Shown here: piece by piece, positions 45,297 through 54,181 of the stretch
Layout of the letters: each line of letters begins with the position of its first letter
Position numbering within the stretch: the first letter of the stretch is position 1
Source of the DNA: Christiangramia bathymodioli
Lineage (GTDB): Bacteria > Bacteroidota > Bacteroidia > Flavobacteriales > Flavobacteriaceae
Direction: 5' to 3'
Assembly: GCA_009735695.1 (NCBI GenBank)
Contig: SRSL01000002.1
Location: forward strand, 363,229-427,228
DNA: 64,000 nucleotides
The notes under the pieces: generated by a model
Databases searched by the model: none
Told to the model about the DNA's origin: nothing
Seen by the model: the letters and a program-made list of their open reading frames with translations, nothing else
Program-made: the position numbers and the translations under genes

Positions 45297-45359
45297 ATTA
45301 TTGAAACTTGATTTAATCATAATTTTCTCTTTAAATTCGGGGCTTTAAACCTAGAAGAA

Positions 45360-46430
45360 ATGAGCGAAACCAAGGCCTCCCTGAACCCTGTTCTGTATGC
45401 TGAAGAAGCCTATTCCAGCCTCTGTGATTATTTAGAGCAAAGCAAGCCCTCTAAAGTTTTCATACTGGTAGATTCGAATACCCATAACCACTGTTTATCA
45501 GGTTTTCTTGCCAAGATCGAAAAGGAAATAGAAACCGAAGTGATCGAGATCGAAGCAGGCGAAGAATTCAAAAACCTTGAAACCTGTGAAGGTGTCTGGA
45601 ACGTGTTATCTGAACTTGGTGCCGATCGAAAAAGTTTGTTAATTAACCTTGGCGGCGGGGTGGTGACCGATCTGGGTGGTTTTGTTGCTTCGGCCTTTAA
45701 AAGAGGTATTAAATTCATTAATGTCCCCACTACCCTTCTGGCGATGGTAGATGCGTCGGTTGGTGGTAAAACGGGTGTTGATCTGGGTAATTTGAAGAAC
45801 CAGATTGGTGTGATCAACCAGCCGGAAATGGTGCTGATAGACATTGAATTCCTGGCCAGCCTTCCGCAGGAAGAGATGAGAAGCGGGCTTGCTGAAATTT
45901 TGAAACATGGCCTTATTGCCAGCCAAACGTACTGGAAGAAGATTTCCGATCTTTCAGCTTTAGATCTTACTCACCTGGAAGAGATCGTAAAGGAGTCGGT
46001 TGAAATCAAAAAGAAAGTTGTTTTAGAGGACCCCTTTGAAGAAGGGCTTCGTAAAACCCTTAATTATGGCCATACACTTGGTCACGCGATCGAATCCTAT
46101 TGCCTTACCCATCCCGAAAAGAAAAAACTGCTTCATGGAGAGGCCATCGCAGCGGGAATGATCCTGGAAACCTATCTATCTGCAGAAATAAGAAACTTTC
46201 CAAAAAAGGATTTAAATGAAATCACTCAATTGATTATTGATATCTACGGCACAGAACAGTTTACAAAAGATGATATTGAAAAAATTAAAGAGCTGATGAA
46301 GTTTGATAAAAAGAATGAACGCGGCCAGATAAATTTCGTTTTACTTGAGGAGATCGGGAAACCAGTCATAGATGTTGTGGTGCCCAATAAGATGATAGAC
46401 AGGGCATTCGATTATTACTTAAATAGCTGA
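45360..46430 (+). CDS. aroB: 3-dehydroquinate synthase
   Basis: 356-aa NAD/zinc enzyme, second step of the shikimate pathway. It has LGGGVVTDLGGFVASAFKRG (dinucleotide loop, 97-116) and PTTLLAMVDASVGGKTG with lysine K137. The metal-binding histidines lie in NYGHTLGHAIE and in LLHGEAIAAGM. The length is normal. Separate promoter region from the divergent proline dehydrogenase; other aro genes are not in the window. Confidence 0.96.
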   Translation: MSETKASLNPVLYAEEAYSSLCDYLEQSKPSKVFILVDSNTHNHCLSGFLAKIEKEIETEVIEIEAGEEFKNLETCEGVWNVLSELGADRKSLLINLGGGVVTDLGGFVASAFKRGIKFINVPTTLLAMVDASVGGKTGVDLGNLKNQIGVINQPEMVLIDIEFLASLPQEEMRSGLAEILKHGLIASQTYWKKISDLSALDLTHLEEIVKESVEIKKKVVLEDPFEEGLRKTLNYGHTLGHAIESYCLTHPEKKKLLHGEAIAAGMILETYLSAEIRNFPKKDLNEITQLIIDIYGTEQFTKDDIEKIKELMKFDKKNERGQINFVLLEEIGKPVIDVVVPNKMIDRAFDYYLNS

Positions 46431-46521
46431 TTTTAAATATTTTAAAATTTTATTAGAATTAATAGATTGTTATTGTGAGCAATTTAGAATTTTATTTATA
46501 CTTGCATAAACCATTGAAACT

Positions 46522-46833
46522 ATGAAAAGGATAATCGTAGATTATAAAAAACTCACTCCGGAAATTCTAAGTCTACTGGTAGATAAGTACCCAGATGGCT
46601 ATGATGATGACCAGATCATCTCTTTCAAAAACGCTAAAAACGAAACCGTTGATGCTGTGGAAGTGCGTACAGATGATACTGTTTACCTGGTTAAGGTAAG
46701 TACCAGATTAGAAAATACCATGGCCAATTTCGATGAAGATGACTACGATGATTCAGAATTCAACGATCCTATAGTGGAGATCCCAGAAAAGAACGACGAA
46801 TCAGACGAGGACGAGGATGATTCAGACAGATAA
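46522..46833 (+). CDS. conserved acidic hypothetical protein
   Basis: 103-aa protein. Residues 1-65 look like a compact alpha/beta domain (MKRIIVDYKKLTPEILS), and residues 70-103 are an extremely acidic tail (D/E-rich). No membrane or export signals. I recall similar short flavobacterial hypotheticals; function is unknown. It is followed directly by a terminator. Confidence 0.7.
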   Translation: MKRIIVDYKKLTPEILSLLVDKYPDGYDDDQIISFKNAKNETVDAVEVRTDDTVYLVKVSTRLENTMANFDEDDYDDSEFNDPIVEIPEKNDESDEDEDDSDR

Positions 46834-46835
46834 AA

Positions 46836-46862
46836 AAAAGGAACGCCAAAAGCGTTCCTTTT
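46836..46862. terminator. bidirectional terminator
   Basis: Stem AAAAGGAACGC / GCGTTCCTTTT with a 5-base loop, T-runs on both strands, between convergent genes. Confidence 0.85.
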
Positions 46863-46884
46863 CATTTTAATATATTCTATATTT

Positions 46885-47433
46885 CTATGCGTGTTGTAAA
46901 TCGTGTTTACCTTCCTTGATCTCTTCGATCACCTTAGCATTGAAAGCTGGAAGGTCATCAGGATTTCTACTGGTTACAAAAGCTTCGTCTACCACTACTG
47001 CTTCATCTACCCAAAGCGCACCGGCATTTTCAACATCTTTTCTAATCGAGTGGAAAGAAGTCATAGTTCTTCCTTTAACCACATCTGCACTAATTAGTGT
47101 CCAGGCTGCATGACAAATAGCAGCTACCGGTTTCTTTTGTTTGAAAAAGTCTCTAACAAAAATTAAAACCGATTCTTCTCTTCTCAATTTATCCGGGTTA
47201 ATGACTCCACCGGGTAGAACAAGGGCATTATAATCTTTTGCTGAAACTTCGTCGAGGGTTTTATCTACTTCAAAATCTTTACCCCAGTCATCCTTATCCC
47301 AGGATTTGATCGTTCCCTTTTCAAGGCTTACGATATCAACTTTAAAACCTTCTTTCTCCATTGCTTCTTTCGGGGAAGCAAGTTCGCTTTCCTCAAATCC
47401 GTTAGTGGCCAAAATTGCAATTCTCTTTTCCAT
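46885..47433 (-). CDS. DJ-1/PfpI family protein
   Basis: 182-aa protein of the DJ-1/ThiJ/PfpI superfamily. The nucleophile cysteine sits in the elbow AAICHAAWTLI, and the N-terminal strand with a glutamate is NGFEESELASP. It most resembles YhbO/PfpI-type glyoxalase III, deglycase or stress proteins. Its activity is not decided by sequence. Monocistronic. Confidence 0.88.
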   Translation of the reverse strand: MEKRIAILATNGFEESELASPKEAMEKEGFKVDIVSLEKGTIKSWDKDDWGKDFEVDKTLDEVSAKDYNALVLPGGVINPDKLRREESVLIFVRDFFKQKKPVAAICHAAWTLISADVVKGRTMTSFHSIRKDVENAGALWVDEAVVVDEAFVTSRNPDDLPAFNAKVIEEIKEGKHDLQHA

Positions 47434-47545
47434 AATATTTCGTGATTTTTAGTTTATTCAAAAATACAGATGAGCTTCTGCAATCTCTATTAAGAGCCTA
47501 CTAAAACTTGGTGAGAGATCGTTAAACCTTTGCTAATAGCGGGCG

Positions 47546-48532
47546 CTACGATGATTTATCGCGTTCGTCGAGATGTGATTGTAATTCATCCATCACCTTC
47601 TTTTCTTCTTCTAACTGAACTTTCTTTTGCTTGAGTTTTTCCATTTCCTGATAAATAGCCGGTTCTCCAAATCGATTAGGCACAACTTTCTCTTTTTTAA
47701 ATAAGGCATATTGAACGGTAAATTCGGCTCCGAAAAACAGGATCAGGCCTGTATAGTAAACCCATAAAAGAATAAGAACAACTGAAGAGGCTCCACCGTA
47801 GACAGAACCAGGCTCACTTTGCCCGAAATAGAAGCTTATTAAATATTCACCAATCAGGAATAATAAGGTAGTTAAACCTGCTCCAATATAAGTCACGCGA
47901 AGCCTGATCTTTATATCCGGCAAAAGTTTAAAGATCAATGCAAATAGCGTGGTTATAAAGAAAAAGGAAAGGGCGAAATTTCCAATTAAAACTACGAGTT
48001 CAGTAATATTGGGCAGATAGGCTTCGATTTTATCTGATAATAATTTCAATAGGGTCGAGATCACCATCGCGATGAGCAGTAAAAGGCCAATCACGAATAT
48101 CATTCCCAGCGAGATCACCCTGTCCAGAACCAGTCTCCAGAAATCGGTTTTTTTAGCGGCAACGTTCCAGATATTGTTCATCGCAACCTTTAATTGGAAG
48201 AAAACTCCGGTGGCACCAAAGATAAGAGTCGCTAAGCCTATTATAATCGCCAAAGTACTATCCTGGGATAAATACGCGTTTTCGATCATATCCTGGATAG
48301 AATTAGCAGTATCCTGACCAATGAACCCGCCAATCCTCTCTATTAATCTATCGGTCACATCTTTTCTCCCGAAAAAATAGCCGGCTATACTCACCACTAT
48401 AATTAAAAGCGATGGAAGAGAAAATAAGGCATAATATGCTATGGTGGCGCTTCTTGCATAGGGCTCATTCTTGACCCAGTTGAGATAGGTTTTTTTAAGG
48501 AGGTTGAAGAAATTTTTAAAAAAATCCAGCAT
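47546..48532 (-). CDS. YihY/BrkB family membrane protein
   Basis: 328-aa inner-membrane protein with six or so hydrophobic helices (about 25-48, 90-112, 138-160, 178-200, 212-235, 245-270) and a long charged coiled-coil tail (about 290-328). The segment ATIAYYALFSLPSLLIIVVS resembles the conserved first helix of the YihY/BrkB (formerly mis-called ribonuclease BN) family. Function unknown. Shares one base with the stop/start of the upstream DinB gene and is the last gene of the ppc-DinB-YihY cluster. Confidence 0.85.
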   Translation of the reverse strand: MLDFFKNFFNLLKKTYLNWVKNEPYARSATIAYYALFSLPSLLIIVVSIAGYFFGRKDVTDRLIERIGGFIGQDTANSIQDMIENAYLSQDSTLAIIIGLATLIFGATGVFFQLKVAMNNIWNVAAKKTDFWRLVLDRVISLGMIFVIGLLLLIAMVISTLLKLLSDKIEAYLPNITELVVLIGNFALSFFFITTLFALIFKLLPDIKIRLRVTYIGAGLTTLLFLIGEYLISFYFGQSEPGSVYGGASSVVLILLWVYYTGLILFFGAEFTVQYALFKKEKVVPNRFGEPAIYQEMEKLKQKKVQLEEEKKVMDELQSHLDERDKSS

Positions 48533-49050
48533 TAGAGGTATCGCTTATCAATAACATCCTTGTGGTGTAAGGCATGACCCGCCATGATAAATCCAATCGC
48601 TCTTGGTGTGGCATTCATTTCATTCATATTCCCCTTACGGGCAAGCATTTCATCTGAAAAGCTTTTATACAACAAAACTCCAGACTCCCTGATGGCCTTG
48701 AACTCCTTAAGCAGTTCAACAGGCTTCCTGTCTTTAGCATCATAGGTCATCGCATAAAAATCATGATCGAATCCTGGAAGGGGCTTGCTTTCTCCCCTCG
48801 CAAAACTCAATGCCCTATACTGAAAGATTCGTTCAGTATCCATGATATGCTGTACCATTTGCGAAATGCTCCACTTATCTTCAGCATAGCTATGCTTCCA
48901 TTTTTCCTCAGGAACCGACTTTAAGAATTCGGTAATTTCATGAGTGTTTTTTTTAAGACAATCAATCAGTTCCTCATCCTCCGGAATAAGCCGGATATAA
49001 TTCCAGTAAAATTCCCCAATTTCGTCATATTGCAGGTCGGATCTTTTCAT
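48532..49050 (-). CDS. DinB family protein
   Basis: 172-aa four-helix DinB/YfiT-like protein with three conserved histidines that may bind a metal: H near WSISQMVQHIMDTER, H in LPGFDHDFYAM, and H in MAGHALHHKDV. Members are thiol-transferases or have unknown roles. It begins 1 bp after ppc ends and overlaps YihY by 1 bp, so it is in one operon with both. Confidence 0.85.
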   Translation of the reverse strand: MKRSDLQYDEIGEFYWNYIRLIPEDEELIDCLKKNTHEITEFLKSVPEEKWKHSYAEDKWSISQMVQHIMDTERIFQYRALSFARGESKPLPGFDHDFYAMTYDAKDRKPVELLKEFKAIRESGVLLYKSFSDEMLARKGNMNEMNATPRAIGFIMAGHALHHKDVIDKRYL

Positions 49051-51636
49051 TTATGCTGAATTTCTACTCGCGTTAATATTACCATATAATGAGCGGGTGA
49101 CCATTTTTTCATAGGTTTCCAGCCTGTCTCCAGCTTTTTCCGGGTCCTTGTTAAAATCCTGGACCATTCTTAATGCGTGTTGCTGTATGGTAAGCAGGGG
49201 AAGTACGATTCGCTCCCTAGCCTGTATGGACGCCCTGCCAGCAGGCTGATTCTGCATAAGGTGCTTATATCCGGTTACCTTTAACAGCATTTTTTTGGTA
49301 CGTTCAAATTCCTCATGGATCAATTCCCAGAATTCACCGAATTCCTCATCATTCTTCATGTAGGCAGTTAAAGGAAAGAATGACTTGGTGAGACTCATCA
49401 TGCTATTTTCCAGTAAGGTGCGGAAGAATTCTGAATCATTATACAGTTGTTGCACCCGGTCGAATTCACCTTTCTTTTCAAGCTCTTCCATCGCTGTTCC
49501 TACGCCAAAGAAACCAGGAACATTTTGCTTTAACTGACTCCAGCTTCCCACAAATGGAATCGCCCTTAAGTCTGAAAGATTTAGCTCAGCAGATTTATTT
49601 CGTTTCGACGGACGGCTACCTATATTTGTTTTCGCATAATATTTAAGCGTACTCATCTTTTCAAGGTACGGGATAAAACGAGGATGCTTTTTAAAATTGG
49701 TATAGGTTTTATAACTGATTTCGGCGAGATCTGTCATCGTTTGACGGTCTTCATCACTAAGTTTGTTTTCGCCATCACTAAAGATTTCATTCGAAACTCC
49801 AGAACTTAAGAGCTGTTCCAGGTTATAGGTACAGGATTCCCTGGTTCCGAAATTAGAACTGATGGTTTGCCCCTGAACGGTTAATTGAATTTCTTCATTT
49901 TCAATAGTAGGCCCTAAAGAGGCATAGAACTGGTGAGTTTTCCCCCCACCACGGGCTGGCGGTCCGCCACGTCCATCAAAGAAGACCACTTTTATACCAT
50001 ATTTCCTGGAAACTTCAGTGATCGTTTCCTTGGCTTTATAGATTCCCCAGTTAGCCATTAGGTAGCCACCATCCTTGGTTCCGTCGCTAAATCCGAGCAT
50101 AATGGTTTGTTTATTGCCACGCCTATCCAGGTGCTCCTTATAAACTGGATTGTTATACAGGTTTTCCATCACCTGATGGGCATTTTGAAGGTCTGGAACA
50201 GTTTCAAAAAGCGGAACCACGTCTACACTTGGTTTTTCCCAACCGCACATTCTAATAAAGGCAAAAGGCTGAAGCACGCCCTGCTCATCACCGCAATTAC
50301 TTATAATATACCGGTTGGCTCCTGCCTCCCCGCTCTTTTCCTGGATTTCTTTCATCGCATAGATCGATGAAAGGGTTGCCTTGGCCATACCTTCATCTTC
50401 AAATTCTTCCGGATCCAGTTTACCAGTTACCTCACTTAGTATTTCCTGTTGTTTTTTATCCTCAAGAGAATAGAAATCGGCAGGGAATAGTTTTCCTTCA
50501 CCTGAATTTTTTTCGACTATATCTTTAAGTACATCTGCATGTATTCTAGAATCCTGACGTATATCCAGGGTCGCGAAATGATAACCAAATAGATTGACCT
50601 TATTGATCATATCGTTTATTTCATCTACAAAGAGGGACTGGTGTTTATCCACAAGTATTTCCTTGATTTGATTCAGCTTAGATATCAAATATTCAAGTGG
50701 TATTTTAACCTCACCGGTTTTTGAAATAGCCGACTCATACAACTTCTTTTCGAGTTCTGCCATGATTTCATCCACTCCTCTAAAGGTTAACCTCCTTTTT
50801 AATTTGCGAATATCCCTGTAATAATTCAGCAAAACGGTTCTGCGCAGTCGTTTAGCAACTCTTAAAGTGATATCGGTGGTCACGAACGGGTTTCCGTCGC
50901 GGTCTCCCCCTGGCCAGAAACCAAGGTTAATTACCTGGTTGCCTATCTCTTCACCATCAAAAATGTTTTGCTGAAGGTAATTATGAATTTTACTGGCGCT
51001 CTGGTAGAAGACATTTTCAAAATACCAGATAAGACTTACCGCCTCATCATAGGGAGTTGGTTTTTCCTTTTTGAAGAAAGGGGTTTTACCCAGTTGCGCA
51101 AGCAATTGCTTAATCCTTACCAGGTCGTTTTTCTGAATTGCTTTATCCAGATCTGTGATAATACCCAATACGCTACCAGGATAAAACTGGGTGGGATGAG
51201 CTGTTAGAGTTGGCCTTACTTTGAATCGTCTAAGATATTCCTTTAACTCCTCAACCTTTTGTTTTGCTTCTGCTTCTTCCTTCACGCTTCTCAGGGTTCC
51301 CCTACCATCCATATTATTTACAATGGAAAAAGAGGCATCTTCAATAGCATCAAACAACACTACCTGTCTTTCTATATACTGAATAAAACGGAACAGCAGA
51401 TCGTTCTTTTCCTTTTCAGAAGGGTTTTCTCCATATTTATTGAAAAAACGCTCTACAATTTCTGAAGGATTCAGATTTTCTTTAAATCCTTCCTCGCAGA
51501 TTTCCTGAAATAGCGGAAGTAAAGCTCCCGTACGTTTGATCTCATCGTAAGGAAGCGTTAGAAAAATACTGTTATAAACCTGATATTTCGCAAGTACATT
51601 ATCATTGAATCTGTCTAATCGAGGTTCTCTGTGCAT
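49051..51636 (-). CDS. ppc: phosphoenolpyruvate carboxylase
   Basis: 861-aa enzyme carboxylating PEP to oxaloacetate to refill the TCA cycle. Active-site motifs: TAHPTQ (145-150, catalytic H147), GGDRDGNPFVT, GFSDGTKDGGYLMANW and FFDGRGGPPARGGGKTHQF, the Bacteroidota-type variant of the glycine-rich loop. The C-terminus ends SRNSA rather than the plant-type QNTG. Length is normal. First gene of ppc-DinB-YihY; the two following genes are 0-1 bp away. Confidence 0.95.
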   Translation of the reverse strand: MHREPRLDRFNDNVLAKYQVYNSIFLTLPYDEIKRTGALLPLFQEICEEGFKENLNPSEIVERFFNKYGENPSEKEKNDLLFRFIQYIERQVVLFDAIEDASFSIVNNMDGRGTLRSVKEEAEAKQKVEELKEYLRRFKVRPTLTAHPTQFYPGSVLGIITDLDKAIQKNDLVRIKQLLAQLGKTPFFKKEKPTPYDEAVSLIWYFENVFYQSASKIHNYLQQNIFDGEEIGNQVINLGFWPGGDRDGNPFVTTDITLRVAKRLRRTVLLNYYRDIRKLKRRLTFRGVDEIMAELEKKLYESAISKTGEVKIPLEYLISKLNQIKEILVDKHQSLFVDEINDMINKVNLFGYHFATLDIRQDSRIHADVLKDIVEKNSGEGKLFPADFYSLEDKKQQEILSEVTGKLDPEEFEDEGMAKATLSSIYAMKEIQEKSGEAGANRYIISNCGDEQGVLQPFAFIRMCGWEKPSVDVVPLFETVPDLQNAHQVMENLYNNPVYKEHLDRRGNKQTIMLGFSDGTKDGGYLMANWGIYKAKETITEVSRKYGIKVVFFDGRGGPPARGGGKTHQFYASLGPTIENEEIQLTVQGQTISSNFGTRESCTYNLEQLLSSGVSNEIFSDGENKLSDEDRQTMTDLAEISYKTYTNFKKHPRFIPYLEKMSTLKYYAKTNIGSRPSKRNKSAELNLSDLRAIPFVGSWSQLKQNVPGFFGVGTAMEELEKKGEFDRVQQLYNDSEFFRTLLENSMMSLTKSFFPLTAYMKNDEEFGEFWELIHEEFERTKKMLLKVTGYKHLMQNQPAGRASIQARERIVLPLLTIQQHALRMVQDFNKDPEKAGDRLETYEKMVTRSLYGNINASRNSA

Positions 51637-51676
51637 AATTTAGTTTTAAAGTGGTAAGGAAGTATGAATTTAGAAA

Positions 51677-51710
51677 AAAACCCTTTAAACTAGCTAGCTC
51701 AAAGGGTTTT
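51677..51710 (-). terminator. Lrp-gene terminator
   Basis: Stem AAAACCCTTT / AAAGGGTTTT around a 14-base loop, followed by T-runs on both strands. It lies 22 bp after the end of the Lrp gene on the minus strand and before ppc. Confidence 0.7.
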
Positions 51711-51731
51711 TAAAATAGTTTTAAGACTAGT

Positions 51732-52211
51732 TTACATATTCTTGAAGATCGAATGCATAAGGCGTTTCTTATCATTGATGCTTTCTTCAAGTGAAATCAT
51801 GGTTTCGGTTCGGTAAACTCCTTCTATATCGTCTAGCTGAAAGATGATTTCTTTAGCATGTTGGGTATTTCTCGCCCTGATCTTACAAAAAACATTGAAT
51901 TTGCCAGTAGTTACGTGAGCCACGGTAACGAACGGAATTTCATTGATCCTTTCCAGCACAAATTTTGTCTGGGAAGTATTTTTCAAAAAGACCCCAACAT
52001 ATGCAATAAACGCATATCCCAGTTTTTTGTAATCCAGTGTAAGGGATGAACCAATAATGATCCCGGCCTCCTCCATCTTTTTCACTCTCACATGCACGGT
52101 ACCAGCTGAAATTAGTAGCTTTTTGGCAATATCGGTAAATGGAGTCCTGGTATTCTCGATGAGCATGTCAAGAATCTGGTGGTCTGTTTCGTCTAATTTA
52201 AACTTAGCCAT
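51732..52211 (-). CDS. Lrp/AsnC family transcriptional regulator
   Basis: 159-aa regulator. The N-terminal helix-turn-helix (about 8-50, with DIAKKLLISAGTVHVRVKKM) is followed by the RAM effector domain (about 68-145, with GKFNVFCKIRARNTQHAKEI). The last part with GVYRTETMISLEESI is standard. The effector amino acid is unknown. It has its own -7 box and stands alone upstream of ppc. Confidence 0.92.
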   Translation of the reverse strand: MAKFKLDETDHQILDMLIENTRTPFTDIAKKLLISAGTVHVRVKKMEEAGIIIGSSLTLDYKKLGYAFIAYVGVFLKNTSQTKFVLERINEIPFVTVAHVTTGKFNVFCKIRARNTQHAKEIIFQLDDIEGVYRTETMISLEESINDKKRLMHSIFKNM

Positions 52212-52240
52212 TTTTTCGAACTTCTTTTTTTAATGAACCT

Positions 52241-52248
52241 CAAAAATA
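52241..52248 (-). promoter_or_regulatory. -7 box TATTTTTG for the Lrp gene
   Basis: Exact TAnnTTTG match on the minus strand, 29 bp before the ATG at 52211. Confidence 0.5.
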
Positions 52249-52295
52249 AGACAAAAACATTGAATTATTAATAATTTATTTGACAATTATCCTTA

Positions 52296-53453
52296 TTAAA
52301 GACTGAATTCCGCAGTTTTTAAGATAATTTTATTAACTACAACGTTTTCGGTGAGTTTTTTCCCACCGGGAAGAATCATCTCTTCTCCCCTGGCATCGAT
52401 CTCCCTATGAGCAAACAGTTTTAGATTCGGCCCGATTTCATCTAAAATGGCATTGAAAACAAGCTTACCATCCTCGATCTCTTCCTTAAACTGAAGGGCT
52501 ACATCAACCACTTTATTTTCATGCCGGGTATTTCGAACGATCACATCACGAAATAGCTTCTGATTTTCAGGTATTTTGAAATAATCTTCGTTTCCTTCTT
52601 TGATATCCGATCTGCTAGCGATCTGATGCAGACACGAAACATAAGCCCGGCACACATATTTTCTAGTCTCTTCCCTTTCGTAATCACCGGGATAATGGCC
52701 CGCCTCAAATAAAATGGTGGGTGTTTTTAAAGCCTGGAAAGTATCCCCGGCGCAATTGATGTTGAACCCGTCATCATACCTTCCAATCTGCCCAGGCAAT
52801 TGATCTTTGAGATCGGCTGCCATCCCGGCTATAAGCCCCATACTCTTCATTCGGAATTCATCAATATTCCTTTCCTCATCTTTTGAAGGGGTTAAGAAAG
52901 ATAAAGTGGCTGGTTTTGCCTGATCTCCTGCACTAAAAATGGTTCGCTGGTCATGCAGATTCAAACAAAATGCGGGTTCTACGGCCGTATACTGCTGTTT
53001 AAGCAATCTGCTCTCCGGCTGACTCAAATCCTGAAGATCCCTGTTAAGATCAATTGAGTTCGCATTCAGGCGTGTATAATAAAAAGCGCCATCCGGATTA
53101 AGAATCGGAATAATATATAGAGTACATTCAGAAAGAATTTTAGCAATTACAGGATTCTTACTCTCTATTATAAAGGTATTCACCAGATCAAAAAGGGCTT
53201 TGGTGGTGGTTGTTTCATTCCCGTGCATTTGCGACCACATTAATACAGGAATTTTACCAGTACCTATTTTGAATCTTTTAATCGAACGACCCTCAACCGA
53301 TTTCCCGATCTCTTCAATTTCTAGTTCTCCTTTGAACCGTTCTATGAATATTTCCAAATGATCATTGGTGACATATCGGCCGGTAATCTCCCTAAATTTT
53401 ATAGCCAGATACCAATCGTCCTGGAACAGGTCTTTTAGTTCTTGATGTTTCAT
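52296..53453 (-). CDS. M14 family zinc carboxypeptidase
   Basis: 385-aa protein without a signal peptide. The zinc ligands H-x-x-E in MWSQMHGNETTTTKAL and the H of CLNLHDQR are present. The substrate arginine region SIDLNRDLQ and the catalytic glutamate in ILFEAGHYPGDYE complete the site. This matches M14 peptidases in Bacteroidota that probably act on peptides or murein peptides. The ATG at 53453 (MKHQELK) is used, because the longer frame runs through operator-like DNA. Its promoter region is the TTTACA-N2-TGTAAA array, shared with the divergent XRE gene. Confidence 0.85.
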   Translation of the reverse strand: MKHQELKDLFQDDWYLAIKFREITGRYVTNDHLEIFIERFKGELEIEEIGKSVEGRSIKRFKIGTGKIPVLMWSQMHGNETTTTKALFDLVNTFIIESKNPVIAKILSECTLYIIPILNPDGAFYYTRLNANSIDLNRDLQDLSQPESRLLKQQYTAVEPAFCLNLHDQRTIFSAGDQAKPATLSFLTPSKDEERNIDEFRMKSMGLIAGMAADLKDQLPGQIGRYDDGFNINCAGDTFQALKTPTILFEAGHYPGDYEREETRKYVCRAYVSCLHQIASRSDIKEGNEDYFKIPENQKLFRDVIVRNTRHENKVVDVALQFKEEIEDGKLVFNAILDEIGPNLKLFAHREIDARGEEMILPGGKKLTENVVVNKIILKTAEFSL

Positions 53454-53482
53454 GTTTACAAAACTAAACAATCGATATTTTA

Positions 53483-53490
53483 CAAATGTA
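53483..53490 (-). promoter_or_regulatory. -7 box TACATTTG for the M14 gene, inside an operator dyad
   Basis: Exact TAnnTTTG match on the minus strand, formed by the perfect dyad at 53479-53492, 29 bp before the ATG at 53453. Confidence 0.5.
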
Positions 53491-53695
53491 AACAAGACCG
53501 GCTAACCTGATTAAATACATTTGTAAACACCTGTTAACTGCTTGTGAACCGGTAAATTGGATTATTTCCTATAAATCATTTTTACAGGCATAAAACATTG
53601 TCTTTTAGTTATCTAACTACCTGTATTTATATTTATAATTTAATTAATTATAGTTAAGTTTACATTTGTAATTACATGTATGTAAATTAATTTTT

Positions 53696-53703
53696 TACAT
53701 TTG
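53696..53703 (+). promoter_or_regulatory. -7 box TACATTTG for the XRE gene, inside an operator dyad
   Basis: Exact TAnnTTTG match formed by the perfect dyad at 53694-53707, 30 bp before the ATG at 53734. A second identical box sits at 53661-53668. Confidence 0.5.
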
Positions 53704-53733
53704 TAAACCGAATAATAGTGCTGAAATGTTACA

Positions 53734-54150
53734 ATGGTAAACACGGAAAAATTTGCAAATCGGTTAAACAAGATCCTTGAATATTATGATCTTTCTGCCG
53801 CTTCTTTCGCCGACCAGATAGAAGTTGGCCGGTCTTCCATCTCACATATTCTGTCTGGAAGAAATAAACCTAGCCTCGACTTTGTGATGAAGATCGTGAA
53901 GAACTTTCCCGAAGTGGAGCTGTACTGGTTATTGAACGGAAAGGGTAACTTTCCATCTTCTTCAGAACAAACAAAGAAAAGAGAAGTAAAACCAGGGAAA
54001 GACGAACTGCCCTTTCAGGACCACCTATCTCAAAAAGCAGAAAACGAAAAACCAGCTCCTGTAAAAATGCCGGTTGGGAATTCAGCAAAACAAATCCAGC
54101 GTATCGTTATTTTTTATACCGATGGGACGTTTGATGCCTTCGAAAATTGA
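53734..54150 (+). CDS. XRE family helix-turn-helix regulator
   Basis: 138-aa protein. The N-terminal XRE/Cro-like DNA-binding domain (about 5-70) has the helix-turn-helix ASFADQIEVGRSSISHILSG (23-42) and ends in ELYWLLNGKG. The rest (about 75-115) is a charged linker, followed by a short strand-rich C-terminus (IQRIVIFYTDGTFDAFEN). It is not a phage-type S24 repressor with a self-cleaving protease, because no Ser-Lys dyad is seen. Its ATG overlaps a copy of the operator dyad, so direct autorepression is likely. The next gene encodes a lipoprotein 31 bp later. Confidence 0.9.
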   Translation: MVNTEKFANRLNKILEYYDLSAASFADQIEVGRSSISHILSGRNKPSLDFVMKIVKNFPEVELYWLLNGKGNFPSSSEQTKKREVKPGKDELPFQDHLSQKAENEKPAPVKMPVGNSAKQIQRIVIFYTDGTFDAFEN

Positions 54151-54181
54151 TTATACCGTTTAAAATGATTTTTTTTGCAGT

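Larger units (their letters stand above)
53454..53741. promoter_or_regulatory. multi-copy operator array TTTACA-N2-TGTAAA between M14 and XRE genes
   Basis: The intergenic region holds two perfect dyads, 53479-53492 (spacer AA) and 53694-53707 (spacer TT). One-mismatch copies lie at 53514-53527 and 53659-53672. Weaker copies are at 53455-53468, next to the M14 ATG, at 53581-53594, and at 53728-53741, across the XRE ATG. A TTACA-N4-TGTAA variant lies at 53672-53686. The extended consensus is GTTTACATTTGTAAAC. Copies near each gene are spaced 34-35 bp. An autoregulating repressor binding many sites is inferred; the XRE protein is the natural candidate. Confidence 0.75.

Noticed and set aside
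53734-54150. XRE gene as a prophage repressor marking an integrated element
   Set aside because: No integrase, structural phage gene or attachment repeat is present, and the protein has no S24 peptidase domain.
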